From contig CANPOY010000011.1 in the NCBI GenBank assembly GCA_947575805.1, positions 1-62,149 on the forward strand: a stretch of 62,149 nt of DNA. Reading direction: 5' to 3'. The stretch's first letter is position 1. Each line of letters opens with the position of its first letter. Origin of the DNA: an uncultured Lachnospiraceae bacterium. Its GTDB lineage: Bacteria > Bacillota > Clostridia > Lachnospirales > Lachnospiraceae. Of the stretch, positions 34,567-45,418 are shown piece after piece. The position numbers and the translations under genes are program-made. The notes under the pieces were generated by a model. That model was given only the letters and a program-made list of their open reading frames with translations, was not told the DNA's origin and did no database searches.

Positions 34567-35577
34567 ATGGCAGAAATGGTAAATGTGGCGGTAGATGCCA
34601 TGGGCGGGGACAATGCCCCGTTTGAAATCGTCAAGGGCGCGGTGGAAGCCATAAACGAGGATAAGCGTGTAAGGGTATTCCTGGTTGGCAAGGAGCCGGT
34701 TATCAGGGAAGAGCTGAAGAAATATACATATAACGAAGAGCAGCTTGAAGTCGTGCACGCGGAGGAGATCATCGAGACCGGGGAACCGCCGGTAATGGCG
34801 ATTCGCACGAAGAAGAATTCTTCTATTGTAAAGGCACTGTATCTGGTGAAGGAAGGAAAATGCGACGCGTTTGTGTCCGCAGGAAGCACGGGAGCCGTGC
34901 TGGTGGGCGGGCAGGTCATTGTGGGACGGATTAGGGGTGTGGAGAGGCCTCCTCTTGCGCCCATTATTCCCAATGCGGGGGGTGTCAGCCTTTTGCTGGA
35001 CTGTGGCGCCAATGTGGATGCCAGACCCTCTCAGCTGCTGCAGTTTGCAAAGATGGGAAGCATTTATATGGAGAGCGTCCTGGGTGTCAGAAATCCTAAA
35101 GTCGGCCTGGTTAATATCGGGGTGGAGGAAGAGAAGGGAAACGCATTGACAAAGGAGACTTATCCCCTGCTTCAAAACTGTCCCGAGATCAACTTCGTGG
35201 GAAACGTGGAAGCCAGAGATATTCCGGAGGGTGTGGCGGATGTGCTTGTCTGCGAAGCCTTTGCGGGAAATATCGTGTTGAAGATGCTGGAAGGTGTCAG
35301 TGGCGTGCTGGTGAAGAAGATCAAGGCCGGTATGATGAGCAGCCTGCGCAGCAAGATTGGTGCGCTTCTTGTGAAGCCGGCGCTGAAGCAGACTCTGAAG
35401 GCTTTCAGCACGGAAGAGTACGGCGGGGCGCCCCTGCTGGGTTTGAACGGCCTGGTGGTAAAGACCCACGGCAGCAGCAAGGCGATAGAGGTGCGTCATT
35501 CAATCCTGCAGTGTATTGCGTTTAAGGAACAGAACATCAATGAAAAAATAAAAGAACAGATCGTTCTGGAAGATTAA
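34567..35577 (+). CDS. plsX: Phosphate acyltransferase PlsX
   Basis: 336 residues. The ATG at 34567 is chosen because GGAGG ends 6 bp upstream; other in-frame ATGs are too close to or far from it. [14 protein letters not shown] at the N-terminus, [11 protein letters not shown] and G-A-N-V-D-A-R-P are diagnostic. It converts acyl-ACP to acyl phosphate for phospholipid synthesis. acpP follows after 19 bp. Confidence 0.96.
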   Translation: MAEMVNVAVDAMGGDNAPFEIVKGAVEAINEDKRVRVFLVGKEPVIREELKKYTYNEEQLEVVHAEEIIETGEPPVMAIRTKKNSSIVKALYLVKEGKCDAFVSAGSTGAVLVGGQVIVGRIRGVERPPLAPIIPNAGGVSLLLDCGANVDARPSQLLQFAKMGSIYMESVLGVRNPKVGLVNIGVEEEKGNALTKETYPLLQNCPEINFVGNVEARDIPEGVADVLVCEAFAGNIVLKMLEGVSGVLVKKIKAGMMSSLRSKIGALLVKPALKQTLKAFSTEEYGGAPLLGLNGLVVKTHGSSKAIEVRHSILQCIAFKEQNINEKIKEQIVLED

Positions 35578-35596
35578 AGGAAAGAGGGAAAATAAT

Positions 35597-35827
35597 ATGG
35601 AATTTGAAAAGCTGAAAAAAATCATTGCGGAAGTTTTGAATGTGGATCCTGACGAAATCACTATGGAAACAACTTTCCTGGATGACCTTGGGGCGGACTC
35701 TCTGGATGTATTTCAGATCGTTATGGGAATCGAGGAGACCTTTGACATTGAGATACCTGCAGACCAGGCTGAGAAAATCAAAACCGTTGAGGAAGCAGTG
35801 GACCTGATCAAGGGCGCCTTGAACTGA
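35597..35827 (+). CDS. acpP: Acyl carrier protein
   Basis: 76 residues, acidic. The phosphopantetheine site is Ser35 in L-G-A-D-S-L-D. It carries growing acyl chains in fatty acid synthesis and supplies PlsX. Confidence 0.97.
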   Translation: MEFEKLKKIIAEVLNVDPDEITMETTFLDDLGADSLDVFQIVMGIEETFDIEIPADQAEKIKTVEEAVDLIKGALN

Positions 35828-35883
35828 ATTGTCTGTATCAGGCGGCCTGTGAAGCACAGGGCTGGTTACTATATTGACGTCAG

Positions 35884-35955
35884 CAATAGAATCCACGCTT
35901 CGCGAGTCTTCTATTGTCATGAATAAGAGCAGTACGTATCAGCGGACTGCTCTTT
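35884..35955 (+). terminator. Two hairpins between acpP and rnc
   Basis: CAATAGA (35884-35890) pairs with TCTATTG (35910-35916). AAGAGCAGT (35925-35933) pairs with ACTGCTCTT (35946-35954), followed by only a short T-run. This is a weak terminator or an mRNA processing site; the latter would fit being next to rnc, whose product cuts double-stranded RNA and often its own leader. Confidence 0.45.
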
Positions 35956-35977
35956 GCATTGAAAAGGCAAGGTAAAA

Positions 35978-36691
35978 ATGTTGGAAGGTTATACGGCAAA
36001 AAATCTGGAAGAGCGGATAGGATATGAATTTCGGGATATTTCCCTGTTAAAGAGGGCGCTGACTCACAGCTCCTTTACCAATGAACAGAAAATCAACAGA
36101 ACGGGAGACTATGAGAGGCTGGAATTTCTGGGGGATGCCGTGCTGGAGCTGGTATCCAGCGAATTCCTGTTTTATGAATATCCTGAGGTGCCCGAGGGAG
36201 AGCTTACAAAGATGCGGGCGTCTATGGTCTGTGAACCGTCCCTCGCGTTCTGTGCAAGGGATCTGGAGCTGGGCAAATTCATATTGCTGGGCAGGGGTGA
36301 GGACAACACCGGCGGCCGGGAGCGGGACAGCATTATCTCCGATGTGATGGAGGCGGTCACGGGGGCCATCTATCTTGACGGAGGAATGGAGGCGGCAAGG
36401 ACGTTTATCAACCGTTTCATTCTCTCTGACCTGGAGGACAAGCAGCTCTTTTATGACAGCAAGAGCAATCTGCAGGAGCTGATCCAGGGAAAGCTGAAAA
36501 AGCAGTTCCGATATGAGCTGATAGAAGAAAGCGGGCCGGAGCATAACAAGACCTTCAGGGTTTCCGTGCACATGGAAGACGAGGTTCTGGGAGAGGGTTC
36601 GGGAAGGACAAAAAAGGCGGCGGAGCAGCAGGCGGCGTACAGGGCGCTGCTGCTTTTGAGGGACAGGGGTTATGTATTTAAAAAGTATTGA
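35978..36691 (+). CDS. rnc: Ribonuclease III
   Basis: 237 residues. The nuclease signature E-R-L-E-F-L-G-D-A-V-L-E is near residue 47, and the second acidic site D-V-M-E-A-V-T-G-A-I-Y near residue 121. A double-stranded RNA-binding domain follows (about 160-230: N-L-Q-E-L-I-Q-G, G-S-G-R-T-K-K-A-A-E-Q-Q-A-A). It processes rRNA precursors and cuts duplex RNA. Its last 20 bp overlap smc. Confidence 0.97.
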   Translation: MLEGYTAKNLEERIGYEFRDISLLKRALTHSSFTNEQKINRTGDYERLEFLGDAVLELVSSEFLFYEYPEVPEGELTKMRASMVCEPSLAFCARDLELGKFILLGRGEDNTGGRERDSIISDVMEAVTGAIYLDGGMEAARTFINRFILSDLEDKQLFYDSKSNLQELIQGKLKKQFRYELIEESGPEHNKTFRVSVHMEDEVLGEGSGRTKKAAEQQAAYRALLLLRDRGYVFKKY

Positions 36692-39600
36692 GGTACAGGG
36701 CTTTAAGTCATTTGCCAATAAAATAGTGTTTCAGTTTCATAATGGCATTACCGGTATCGTGGGGCCTAACGGCAGCGGCAAGAGCAATGTGGCCGATGCG
36801 GTCCGCTGGGTGCTGGGAGAGCAGCGGGTCAAGCAGCTCCGCGGCGCCAGCATGCAGGATGTCATTTTCTCAGGCACGGAAAACAGGAAGCCATTGAGTT
36901 ATGCTTATGTAGCCATAACCCTTGACAACAGTGATCATCAGCTGTCGATTGATTTTGATGAGGTTACGGTGGCAAGGCGTATTTACCGTTCCGGAGAAAG
37001 TGAATATCTGATCAACGGAAGTCCCTGCCGGCTGAAGGACGTAAACGAACTGTTTTATGATACCGGTATCGGCAAGGAAGGCTACTCCATTATCGGGCAG
37101 GGCCAGATCGACAAGATCTTAAGCGGCAGACCGGAGGAACGCAGGGAGCTTTTTGACGAGGCGGCGGGCATCGTGAAGTTCAAGCGCCGTAAGGCGGCAG
37201 CCCAGGTCAAGCTGGAAAACGAAAAGCAGAACCTTGTGCGTGTCAACGACATACTTTCGGAGCTGGAGAAGCAGGTGGAGCCTCTGGAACGGCAGTCAGA
37301 GGTGGCGAAAATTTATCTGCGCAGAAAGGAAGAACTGAAGAACCTGGATGTAAATGTGTTTCTGCTGGAGAACGGACGGCTGAAGGAACAACTGCAGCAG
37401 GTGGAGGAAAAGTACGGCCTGGCCAGCGGGGATCTTGTCGAAATCACCGGGAAATACGAAGGGATCAGGGAAGAATACGAACGTATCCAGTCGGAAATCG
37501 AGAGCCTGGAGGAGACTATCGAACAAGCCAGGAGCAGCCTGACCGATACGGGGCTGATGCGGGGAAAGCTGGAGGGCGAAAAGAACGTCTTAAAGGAGCA
37601 GATCAACTCGGCAAAAGGCAGCGAGGCTCATCTGACAAACCGCCGTACTGCGCTGGAAGAAGAAATCAGCGGCAAGGAGAAGGATAAGGAGGGCATCCTT
37701 ACCGAGAAGGTTGATACGGATGCCCAGGTACAGGAGATTGCGGCTACTGCGGAAGCAGAGAAGAAGAAGCTGGATGAGATCCAGGGAAAGATCGCGGAGC
37801 TGAACAATGCCATTGAAGCGGGAAAGAATACCATCATCGGCGAGCTGAACCAAAGGGCTACCATCAAGTCTAAAATGGGTCGTTTTGACACCATGATGGA
37901 GCAGGTGAATATCCGCAGGGCGGAGCTGAATTCCAGGCTTCTGCGGGCGAAATCCGACGAGGCGGCGAGAGAGGAAAATTTAAAAAAGCTGGAGGCCGAA
38001 TTTGAGGCGATTACGGATGCCCTGAGAGAGATGACAGAGGGGGAAGCGGCTGCGGAGCAGGCTCTGGGAGAAATGCGGAAGGAGCTGGCGGAAAAGGATG
38101 CCAGGCTTCGGGAGACCCAGAGCGCTTACCACATGGAGAAATCCAGGCTGGAGGCATTGTCCAATCTGACCGAGCGCTATGAAGGATATGGCGGCAGCGT
38201 CAAAAAGGTTATGGAGCAAAAAGAGAAAACTCCCGGTATTATCGGAGTAGTGGCGGACATCATCAAGGTGGAGAAAAAGTATGAGACTGCTATCGAGACG
38301 GCGCTGGGGGGAAACATCCAGAATATCGTCACGGACGATGAGGAAACTGCCAAGAAGATGATCCGGTTTTTAAAGGAGAACAGGCTGGGGCGTGCCACAT
38401 TCCTTCCCCTTACCAGCATTACGAAGCCCCAGGAATTCAAGAATCCGGACGCCCTCTCTGAAAAGGGAGTGATCGGTATGGCGGATGAGCTGGTACAGAC
38501 GCAAGGACGATACCGCAATGTGGCCCGGGCAATGCTGGGGCGCATCGTGGTGGTGGATCATGTGGACAATGCGGTGAAAATTGCCAGAAAGTATGATTAC
38601 GGTATCCGTATGGTCACGCTGGAGGGAGAGCTGCTTGTGCCGGGGGGAGCCATCAGCGGCGGAGCCTTTAAGAACAGCAGTAACCTTCTGGGAAGGCGCC
38701 GGGAGATTGACGAGCTGCAAAAAAACGTGAAAAAGCTGCTTGCGGCTGTGGATGCCACCAACAGGGAGATCGACGAGACCAAGGCAAGCCGGAACAGGCT
38801 GCGCATGGAGCTGGAGACTTTAAAGGCAGACATGCAGAAAAAGTCCATAGAGCAGAATACGGTCAGGCTGAATATCAGTCAATCAAAAGAACGTATGGAA
38901 GAGGAAGAAGAAACAAAGGCTTCCTTAAAGCTGGAGGAACAGGAGATCGAGGACAGGATTTTCGAGATCAGAAACGATAAGGAGTCCATCCAGCAGGAGC
39001 TGTCCCAAAGCGAAGCGCTGGAAAAAAACATCCAGGAGCAGATCACAAAATTCCAGCAGGAGCTGGAGGAGCAGCGCAAGCTGGAAACGGAAGCGGCAGC
39101 CCTTGTATCCGAGTGGGAGATGAAGGTGGAAAAGATGCGGCAGACGCTTGGTTTCAAGCAGGCAAACGTCGACCGTATCGATGAGGAAATAGCCCGTTCC
39201 CGCGCCGAGCTGGCGGAGATTCTGGAAGCTCTGGAGGAGAACCGGCAGGAGACCGAGCGCAGGAAGCAGAATATTCTTGAGATAGAAAAGACCATTGCGG
39301 CCTCTTTTGACGCCCAGAACGAATCTGAGGACAGGCTGAAGGAGAGCATGGCGCATAAAGAGGAACTGTCCGCAAGGCAGAAAAATTTCTTCCGGAGCAG
39401 GGAAGAAATGTCGGAAAAGATGGCGTCTCTGGATAAGGAAGTTTACCGTCTGGCGGCCCAGAAGGAGAGACTGGAGGAAAATCTGGAATCTCAGATCAGT
39501 TATATGTGGGATGAATATGAGATCACTTTAAGCGATGCGGCAGCGATTCGGGACGATAGTCTGACCGATCTGTCCTCCATGAAAAAGCAGATTACTTCCC

Positions 39601-40229
39601 TGCGGGATCAGATTAAGAAGCTGGGAGACGTGAACGTGAATGCCATTGAGGATTATAAGAATCTGATGGATCGTTTTACTTTCATGCAGACCCAGCACGA
39701 CGACCTGGTGGAGGCGGAAAAAACCCTGGAGGGCATTATCGAGGAGCTGGACAGCGCCATGAGAAAGCAGTTCACCGAAAAGTTTGCCGAGATCAACAGG
39801 GAATTCGACAAGGTATTCAAGGAGCTGTTTGGTGGCGGAAAGGGTACTCTTGAGCTTCTGGAGGAGGAAGATATACTGGAGGCAGGCATACGGATCATTG
39901 CCCAGCCTCCCGGAAAGAAGCTGCAGAATATGATGCAGCTGTCCGGCGGAGAGAAGGCGCTGACTGCCATTTCCCTGTTGTTTGCCATCCAGAATCTGAA
40001 GCCCTCGCCCTTCTGCCTGCTGGATGAGATTGAGGCTGCGCTGGATGACTCCAATGTGGGCCGCTTCGCAAAGTATCTGCATAAGCTGACGAAGAATACC
40101 CAGTTCATCGTGATTACCCACAGAAGAGGAACCATGGAACAGGTGGACCGGCTATACGGCATTACCATGCAGGAGAAAGGTGTATCCACACTGGTCAGCG
40201 TCAATCTGATCGAGAAAGACCTGACTTGA
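36672..40229 (+). CDS. smc: Chromosome segregation protein SMC
   Basis: 1185 residues, full length. Walker [10 protein letters not shown] at about 31-39; long coiled coils at about 165-500 and 670-1000; hinge at about 510-665 (G-I-I-G-V-V-A-D-I, then G-G-A-I-S-G-G-A-F); C-terminal signature [11 protein letters not shown] and Walker [14 protein letters not shown]. It forms the condensin ring with ScpA and ScpB, which are encoded elsewhere. It overlaps rnc by 20 bp and is followed by ftsY after 24 bp. Confidence 0.98.
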   Translation: MYLKSIEVQGFKSFANKIVFQFHNGITGIVGPNGSGKSNVADAVRWVLGEQRVKQLRGASMQDVIFSGTENRKPLSYAYVAITLDNSDHQLSIDFDEVTVARRIYRSGESEYLINGSPCRLKDVNELFYDTGIGKEGYSIIGQGQIDKILSGRPEERRELFDEAAGIVKFKRRKAAAQVKLENEKQNLVRVNDILSELEKQVEPLERQSEVAKIYLRRKEELKNLDVNVFLLENGRLKEQLQQVEEKYGLASGDLVEITGKYEGIREEYERIQSEIESLEETIEQARSSLTDTGLMRGKLEGEKNVLKEQINSAKGSEAHLTNRRTALEEEISGKEKDKEGILTEKVDTDAQVQEIAATAEAEKKKLDEIQGKIAELNNAIEAGKNTIIGELNQRATIKSKMGRFDTMMEQVNIRRAELNSRLLRAKSDEAAREENLKKLEAEFEAITDALREMTEGEAAAEQALGEMRKELAEKDARLRETQSAYHMEKSRLEALSNLTERYEGYGGSVKKVMEQKEKTPGIIGVVADIIKVEKKYETAIETALGGNIQNIVTDDEETAKKMIRFLKENRLGRATFLPLTSITKPQEFKNPDALSEKGVIGMADELVQTQGRYRNVARAMLGRIVVVDHVDNAVKIARKYDYGIRMVTLEGELLVPGGAISGGAFKNSSNLLGRRREIDELQKNVKKLLAAVDATNREIDETKASRNRLRMELETLKADMQKKSIEQNTVRLNISQSKERMEEEEETKASLKLEEQEIEDRIFEIRNDKESIQQELSQSEALEKNIQEQITKFQQELEEQRKLETEAAALVSEWEMKVEKMRQTLGFKQANVDRIDEEIARSRAELAEILEALEENRQETERRKQNILEIEKTIAASFDAQNESEDRLKESMAHKEELSARQKNFFRSREEMSEKMASLDKEVYRLAAQKERLEENLESQISYMWDEYEITLSDAAAIRDDSLTDLSSMKKQITSLRDQIKKLGDVNVNAIEDYKNLMDRFTFMQTQHDDLVEAEKTLEGIIEELDSAMRKQFTEKFAEINREFDKVFKELFGGGKGTLELLEEEDILEAGIRIIAQPPGKKLQNMMQLSGGEKALTAISLLFAIQNLKPSPFCLLDEIEAALDDSNVGRFAKYLHKLTKNTQFIVITHRRGTMEQVDRLYGITMQEKGVSTLVSVNLIEKDLT

Positions 40230-40253
40230 TGAATTGAAGCGAAAGGAAACGGT

Positions 40254-41225
40254 ATGAGCGAAGAGAAGCAGGAAGAAAAGAAGGAAAAGAAAGGTTTTTT
40301 TGCCAGGCTCAAGCAGGGGCTGACCAAAACCAGGGATAATATTGTCAGGGGGATCGATTCGGTATTCAGCGGTTTCTCGTCCATAGACGACGATTTCTAT
40401 GAAGAGCTGGAAGAGATCCTGATTATGGGAGACATTGGGGTTAATGCCACCGGCGATATTCTGGAACGGTTAAAGCGGGAGGTTAAGGAAAAGCATGTCA
40501 AAGAGCCGTCCGGATGCAAGCAGCTGCTGATTGAGAGTATCAGGGAGCAGATGCAGGTAGACACGGCGGCTTATGATTTCGAGCAGGAGAAATCCGTGAT
40601 TATGGTGATCGGCGTGAACGGTGTGGGCAAGACTACCTCCGTGGGCAAGCTGGCGGGCAGGCTGAAGGAAAGCGGCAGAAAAGTGCTGATTGCTGCGGCG
40701 GATACCTTTCGGGCGGCAGCGGGAGACCAGCTTGCCGAGTGGGCCAGACGTGCGGAGGTTCCCATGGTGGGAGGCAGCGAGGGCGCGGACCCTGCCAGCG
40801 TCGTATACGACGCCGTGACGGCGGCAAAGGCACGAGGGGTTGACGTGCTCCTGATTGATACCGCGGGACGGCTTCACAATAAAAAGAACCTGATGGAAGA
40901 ACTGCGCAAGATGAATCGGATTATTGACAGGGAGTTTCCGGATGCCCACAGGGAGAATCTGATTGTGCTGGACGGCACTACAGGTCAGAATGCGTTGGTG
41001 CAGGCAAGGGAGTTCGGTGAGGTGGCGGAGCTCACAGGCATCATCCTGACAAAGATGGACGGGACGGCAAAGGGAGGCATCGCGGTGGCCATCCAGTCGG
41101 AGCTGAATATTCCGGTAAAATATATCGGAGTGGGGGAAGGCATAGAGGATCTGCAGAGATTCGACGCAGATGAATTTGTAAATGCCCTGTTTGATGTGAG
41201 CGGGGAAGAAGACGGGGATGACTGA
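40254..41225 (+). CDS. ftsY: Signal recognition particle receptor FtsY
   Basis: 323 residues. A short charged N-terminus rich in Glu and Lys (about 1-20) is followed by the NG domain: G1 GVNGVGKTTSVGKLAG, D-T-F-R-A-A-A-G-D-Q-L, D-T-A-G-R-L and T-K-M-D-G-T-A-K-G-G. It docks SRP-ribosome complexes at the membrane. It follows smc as usual, but ylxM-ffh is separated from it by two inserted genes. Confidence 0.97.
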   Translation: MSEEKQEEKKEKKGFFARLKQGLTKTRDNIVRGIDSVFSGFSSIDDDFYEELEEILIMGDIGVNATGDILERLKREVKEKHVKEPSGCKQLLIESIREQMQVDTAAYDFEQEKSVIMVIGVNGVGKTTSVGKLAGRLKESGRKVLIAAADTFRAAAGDQLAEWARRAEVPMVGGSEGADPASVVYDAVTAAKARGVDVLLIDTAGRLHNKKNLMEELRKMNRIIDREFPDAHRENLIVLDGTTGQNALVQAREFGEVAELTGIILTKMDGTAKGGIAVAIQSELNIPVKYIGVGEGIEDLQRFDADEFVNALFDVSGEEDGDD

Positions 41226-41313
41226 CAAATTTTGGTTGTGAAAACAGACTAAACGAAGTATACGAAGAATGTCATAGTGTGAGAATAAGCCTTGAGGCTA
41301 TAGGAGGATGAAG

Positions 41314-42537
41314 ATGGAAGAACAGATGCTGACGCTGGAGAGATTCGAGGAGGCTGCAGAGATCGTTAAGCAGGTGACACTGGAGACAAAGCTGATCTTC
41401 AGCGAATTCTTAAGTGAACAGACGGGCAACAGGATATATCTGAAACCGGAAAACATGCAGTATACGGGAGCCTATAAGCTGCGGGGAGCATATTATAAGA
41501 TGAGCACTCTTTCCCCGGAGGAGAGAGCAAAGGGATTGATTACCGCATCGGCGGGAAATCATGCCCAGGGGGTGGCTTACGCGGCGAAGTGCTATGGCTC
41601 AAAGGCCACGATAGTCATGCCCACAACTACACCCCTGATGAAGGTAAACCGTACCAAGGGCTATGGCGCGGAAGTGGTACTCCACGGCGATGTGTATGAT
41701 GAGGCCTGTGCAAAAGCTTATGAGCTGGCTAAGGAGCATGGGTATACCTTCATACATCCCTTTGATGATCTGGCAGTAGCGACCGGACAGGGAACCATAG
41801 CCATGGAAATCGTGAAAGAGCTTCCGCTGGTGGATTACATTCTTGTGCCCATTGGCGGCGGCGGGCTGGCTACCGGCGTATCCGTGCTGGCAAAGCTGTT
41901 AAATCCCAAGATCAAAGTAATCGGCGTGGAACCTGCAGGGGCCAATTGTATGCAGGCGTCTCTGGCAGCGGACAAGGTGACTACGCTTCCTACGGTAAAT
42001 ACCATCGCTGACGGCACTGCAGTCAAGACTCCGGGCAGCAGGCTGTTCCCCTATATCAGGGAAAATCTGGATGACATTATTACGGTGGAAGACAGGGAGC
42101 TGGTGGTGGCGTTTCTGGATATGGTGGAAAATCACAAGATGGTGGTGGAGAATTCCGGCCTGTTGACGGTGGCGGCCTTAAAACACCTTGAGGTGAGGGA
42201 TAAGAAGGTGGTTTCCATCTTAAGCGGCGGCAACATGGACGTGATTACCATGTCTTCCGTGGTGCAGCAGGGACTGATCATGCGGGATCGGATATTCACG
42301 GTATCCGTGCTGCTTCCGGATAAGCCCGGTGAACTGTGCAGGATTTCCGGAGTGATCGCCGATATGGACGGCAATGTGATCAAGCTGGAACATAATCAAT
42401 TCGTTTCCATCAACAGAAATGCGGCAGTGGAGCTTCGTATCACCATGGAGGCTTTCGGGACGGATCATAAGAACCGGATCATAGAATCCCTGGAGAAGGA
42501 AGGATACCAGCCGAAGCTGTCGCCCACAGTAATCTAA
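41314..42537 (+). CDS. ilvA: Threonine ammonia-lyase with ACT domain
   Basis: 407 residues; the ATG at 41314 is 6 bp after AGGAGG, while the ATG at 41308 touches it. PLP lysine K55 in Y-T-G-A-Y-K-L-R-G, S-A-G-N-H-A-Q-G and the phosphate loop G-G-G-G-L-A-T-G. Residues about 325-405 are one ACT domain. It deaminates threonine to 2-oxobutanoate, for isoleucine synthesis or for threonine fermentation; the single ACT domain and length fit the short TdcB-like group. Not part of the usual ftsY-ffh neighbourhood. Confidence 0.92.
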   Translation: MEEQMLTLERFEEAAEIVKQVTLETKLIFSEFLSEQTGNRIYLKPENMQYTGAYKLRGAYYKMSTLSPEERAKGLITASAGNHAQGVAYAAKCYGSKATIVMPTTTPLMKVNRTKGYGAEVVLHGDVYDEACAKAYELAKEHGYTFIHPFDDLAVATGQGTIAMEIVKELPLVDYILVPIGGGGLATGVSVLAKLLNPKIKVIGVEPAGANCMQASLAADKVTTLPTVNTIADGTAVKTPGSRLFPYIRENLDDIITVEDRELVVAFLDMVENHKMVVENSGLLTVAALKHLEVRDKKVVSILSGGNMDVITMSSVVQQGLIMRDRIFTVSVLLPDKPGELCRISGVIADMDGNVIKLEHNQFVSINRNAAVELRITMEAFGTDHKNRIIESLEKEGYQPKLSPTVI

Positions 42538-42549
42538 GCGACATGGAGG
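42519..42549 (+). promoter_or_regulatory. Hairpin abutting the yitT-gene ribosome binding site
   Basis: GTCGC (42519-42523), within the end of ilvA, pairs with GCGAC (42538-42542), and CATGGAGG (42542-42549) begins at its last base. Confidence 0.4.
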
Positions 42550-42561
42550 AGTAAACGTAAT

Positions 42562-43467
42562 ATGGCAATGACCAGGCAGCAAGTGGCGGAGATTAAGTTT
42601 GAGGAGAAAAAGACGCTGAAACGCCGGGTGATCGATTATCTTGAAATCACGGCAGCGGCGTTTCTGTATTCTGTGGCAGTGAGCCTGTTTCTGGATCCCA
42701 ATGCGCTGGCACCGGGAGGCGTTACCGGTATCGCTATCATTCTGAATCGGATTACCGGGCTGGAGACCGGTACATGGGTGTTGTTTATCAATATCCCCAT
42801 TATAGCGGTGGGAACCTGGAAATTCGGTTTGCGTTTTATTCTTTCCACCATGTATTGCACCGCGCTGACATCAGGCTTTATCAATCTGCTGTCGCCTTAT
42901 GGGCCGGCGACTACGGATCACTTCCTGGCAGCGATAGCGGGCGGGGCATTGATGGCGATGGGAATCGGCCTTGTATTTAAGGCGGGCGCCACCACCGGGG
43001 GAACGGATATACTTATTAAGCTGCTGCGGCTGAAATTTCCTCATCTTAAGACCGGTGTGTTGTTTCTGATTACGGATGCTTCTATTGTAACCGCGTCGGC
43101 GTTCGTGTTCCAGAATCTGAATGTTGCGCTGTATGCAGGGCTGGTGGTCGTAATCAATTCGGTCCTGCTGGATGTGGTCCTGTACGGGCGGGACAGCGCA
43201 AAGCTGATCTTTATCATCAGCGACCGGCATGAGGCCATCACCGTGCGGCTGCTGGAGGATCTGGACATCGGTGTGACCTACATTTCAGGTGAGGGGGCAT
43301 ACAGCGGCAAGGATAAGAAGGTCATCATGTGCGTTATGAAGAAGCAGATTTCTCCTCAGGCGGAAACCATTGTGCGGGAGGAGGATCCGGGGGCATTTAT
43401 CATTGTCACCAGTGCTACGGAAATATTTGGCGAGGGGTATAAAAGCATATACAGCGAGAAGCTTTAA
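42562..43467 (+). CDS. YitT family membrane protein (DUF161 + DUF2179)
   Basis: 301 residues. Six membrane segments between about 25 and 215 (with D-P-N-A-L-A-P-G-G-V-T-G and G-A-T-T-G-G-T-D-I) are followed by a cytoplasmic DUF2179 domain (about 220-295) containing G-V-T-Y-I-S-G-E-G-A-Y-S-G. The family is widespread in Firmicutes and its transport role is unknown. It is 24 bp after ilvA and probably cotranscribed. Confidence 0.9.
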   Translation: MAMTRQQVAEIKFEEKKTLKRRVIDYLEITAAAFLYSVAVSLFLDPNALAPGGVTGIAIILNRITGLETGTWVLFINIPIIAVGTWKFGLRFILSTMYCTALTSGFINLLSPYGPATTDHFLAAIAGGALMAMGIGLVFKAGATTGGTDILIKLLRLKFPHLKTGVLFLITDASIVTASAFVFQNLNVALYAGLVVVINSVLLDVVLYGRDSAKLIFIISDRHEAITVRLLEDLDIGVTYISGEGAYSGKDKKVIMCVMKKQISPQAETIVREEDPGAFIIVTSATEIFGEGYKSIYSEKL

Positions 43468-43492
43468 GTGTAAAACTGTAAAGAAAAAATAC

Positions 43493-43521
43493 TTGACACC
43501 TGCGCCGGGATATAGTAAGAT
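43493..43521 (+). promoter_or_regulatory. Promoter of ylxM-ffh operon
   Basis: Consensus TTGACA (43493-43498), 17-bp spacer, TAAGAT (43516-43521), 37 bp before the ylxM start. Confidence 0.8.
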
Positions 43522-43558
43522 AGGCAGAGTCATAAGAAAATCAGAGGCAGTCAGGCAA

Positions 43559-43915
43559 ATGGATAAGATTTATGAACAGACGATGCTGTTTGATTTTTAC
43601 GGGGAGCTGCTGACAGAGCATCAGCGCCTGGTATATACGGAAGCGGTGTATAACGATTTGTCTCTGGGGGAGATCGCCGAAGAGTGCGGCATCAGCAGGC
43701 AGGGAGTTCACGATCTGATCAGGCGCTGCAATAAGATATTAAAAGAGTATGAGAGCAAGCTTCATCTGGTAGAACGCTTTGCAAAGGCGAAGGAGACAAT
43801 CAGTGAGATTCAGGAACTGTCCGGGGTGTCCGGTGAAAGGAAATCTGCGGGAGAGCTTCAGAACAGGCTGGAACGCATAGGCATGTTATCCCGGGAATTG
43901 CTGGAGGAGCTTTAG
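43559..43915 (+). CDS. ylxM: YlxM family DNA-binding protein (UPF0122)
   Basis: 118 residues from the ATG at 43559, 37 bp after the promoter; the ribosome site is weak (AGGC). It has a sigma-region-4-like helix-turn-helix: L-T-E-H-Q-R-L-V-Y, L-S-L-G-E-I-A-E-E-C-G-I-S-R-Q-G-V-H-D. YlxM precedes ffh in most Firmicutes and is linked to the signal recognition particle. ffh starts 35 bp downstream. Confidence 0.92.
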   Translation: MDKIYEQTMLFDFYGELLTEHQRLVYTEAVYNDLSLGEIAEECGISRQGVHDLIRRCNKILKEYESKLHLVERFAKAKETISEIQELSGVSGERKSAGELQNRLERIGMLSRELLEEL

Positions 43916-43950
43916 AAGCGGTAGATTCAGACGGTTATAAGGAGTCGCAG

Positions 43951-45318
43951 GTGGCATTTGAGAGCTTAACAGATAAACTTCAAAGAGTATTCAGAAATCT
44001 GCGCAGCAAGGGCAGGCTTACGGAAGAGGACGTCAGAGCGGCGCTGCGGGAAGTGAAGATGGCGCTGCTGGAAGCCGATGTCAACTTTAAGGTGGTGAAG
44101 CAGTTCATCAAGGCTGTGGAGGAACGCGCCATCGGCCAGGACGTCATGAACGGCTTAAATCCCGGGCAAATGGTGATCAAGATTGTAAACGAAGAGATGA
44201 TTGCCCTTATGGGAAGCGAAACCACGGAGATTACCATGCAGCCGGGGAAAGCTGTCACCGTAATTATGATGGCCGGCCTTCAGGGTGCAGGAAAGACGAC
44301 GGCGGTGGCAAAGATCGCCGGGAAGCTGAAGACCAAGGGAAAGAAATCTCTGTTGGCAGCCTGCGATATATACAGACCGGCAGCTATCGAACAGCTGCAG
44401 ATCAACGGCAGGAAACAAGAGGTGGACGTGTTTGAAATGGGAACGGACCACAAGCCTGTGGAAATCGCCAGGTCAGCCATAGCCCATGCGGAGAAGAACG
44501 GACACAATGTTGTGATCCTGGATACTGCTGGCCGCCTCCACATTGACGAAGACATGATGGCGGAGCTGCAGGAGATCAAGGCCGGCGTCGCAGTACATCA
44601 GACGCTGCTGGTGGTAGATGCCATGACCGGACAGGATGCCGTGAATGTGGCAAAAGAGTTTGATGAAAAAGTGGGCATAGACGGTGTGGTTCTCTCCAAG
44701 ATGGACGGTGACACCAGGGGCGGTGCGGCACTTTCCATTAAAGCGGTTACAGGAAAGCCTATCCTGTATGTCAGCATGGGCGAGAAGCTTTCCGACCTGG
44801 AACAGTTCTATCCGGATCGCATGGCAAACAGGATTCTGGGTATGGGGGATGTGCTGTCCCTGATTGAAAAAGCCCAGGAGAACATAGATATAGACGAAGA
44901 AAAAAGCCGCGAAATGGCTGGCCGGATGAAGAAAGGAAAGTTTGATTTTGAAGACTACCTGGAAAGCCTGAAACAGATGCGGAATATGGGTGGCTTGTCC
45001 AGCATCTTGGGAATGCTGCCGGGTATGGGCATAAAGAGTGCGGATATTGACTCGGAAGCGTCTGACAGGCAGCTGCGGCAATCGGAGGCCATTGTCCTTT
45101 CCATGACAAAGGCGGAACGGCGTAATCCCAAGCTGCTGAATCCTCAGAGGAAATACCGGATCGCCAAGGGAGCCGGAGTGGATGTCGCGGTGGTAAATCG
45201 CTTTGTCAAGCAGTTTGAACAGAGCCAGAAGGTGATGAAGCAGCTCGGTGGCGGCGGAAAGCACGGAAGGGGAATGTTCGGGGGGTTCCCCGGCAGGAAG
45301 GGAGGCTTCCCGTTTTAG
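43951..45318 (+). CDS. ffh: Signal recognition particle protein Ffh
   Basis: 455 residues with a GTG start at 43951, 6 bp after AAGGAG. G domain: GLQGAGKTTAVAKIAGKL, D-T-A-G-R-L, K-M-D-G-D-T-R-G-G. Met-rich M domain from about residue 330 (M-L-P-G-M-G, K-Q-L-G-G-G-G-K), with a Gly/Phe tail. It binds signal sequences and 4.5S RNA and pairs with FtsY. Confidence 0.98.
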   Translation: MAFESLTDKLQRVFRNLRSKGRLTEEDVRAALREVKMALLEADVNFKVVKQFIKAVEERAIGQDVMNGLNPGQMVIKIVNEEMIALMGSETTEITMQPGKAVTVIMMAGLQGAGKTTAVAKIAGKLKTKGKKSLLAACDIYRPAAIEQLQINGRKQEVDVFEMGTDHKPVEIARSAIAHAEKNGHNVVILDTAGRLHIDEDMMAELQEIKAGVAVHQTLLVVDAMTGQDAVNVAKEFDEKVGIDGVVLSKMDGDTRGGAALSIKAVTGKPILYVSMGEKLSDLEQFYPDRMANRILGMGDVLSLIEKAQENIDIDEEKSREMAGRMKKGKFDFEDYLESLKQMRNMGGLSSILGMLPGMGIKSADIDSEASDRQLRQSEAIVLSMTKAERRNPKLLNPQRKYRIAKGAGVDVAVVNRFVKQFEQSQKVMKQLGGGGKHGRGMFGGFPGRKGGFPF

Positions 45319-45386
45319 GGATGAATACGGGGGAACGCCGGTTGGCGGGAAACCTGTTCATATACAGGGCGGAAGCCCAAAATAAT

Positions 45387-45410
45387 ATTACAAAATGTAA
45401 TCAATGGAGG
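45387..45410 (+). promoter_or_regulatory. Hairpin next to the rpsP ribosome binding site
   Basis: ATTAC (45387-45391), AAAAT, GTAAT (45397-45401), then CAATGGAGG. A weaker A/T version of the recurring hairpin-SD layout. Confidence 0.35.
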
Positions 45411-45418
45411 AAAAAGCA

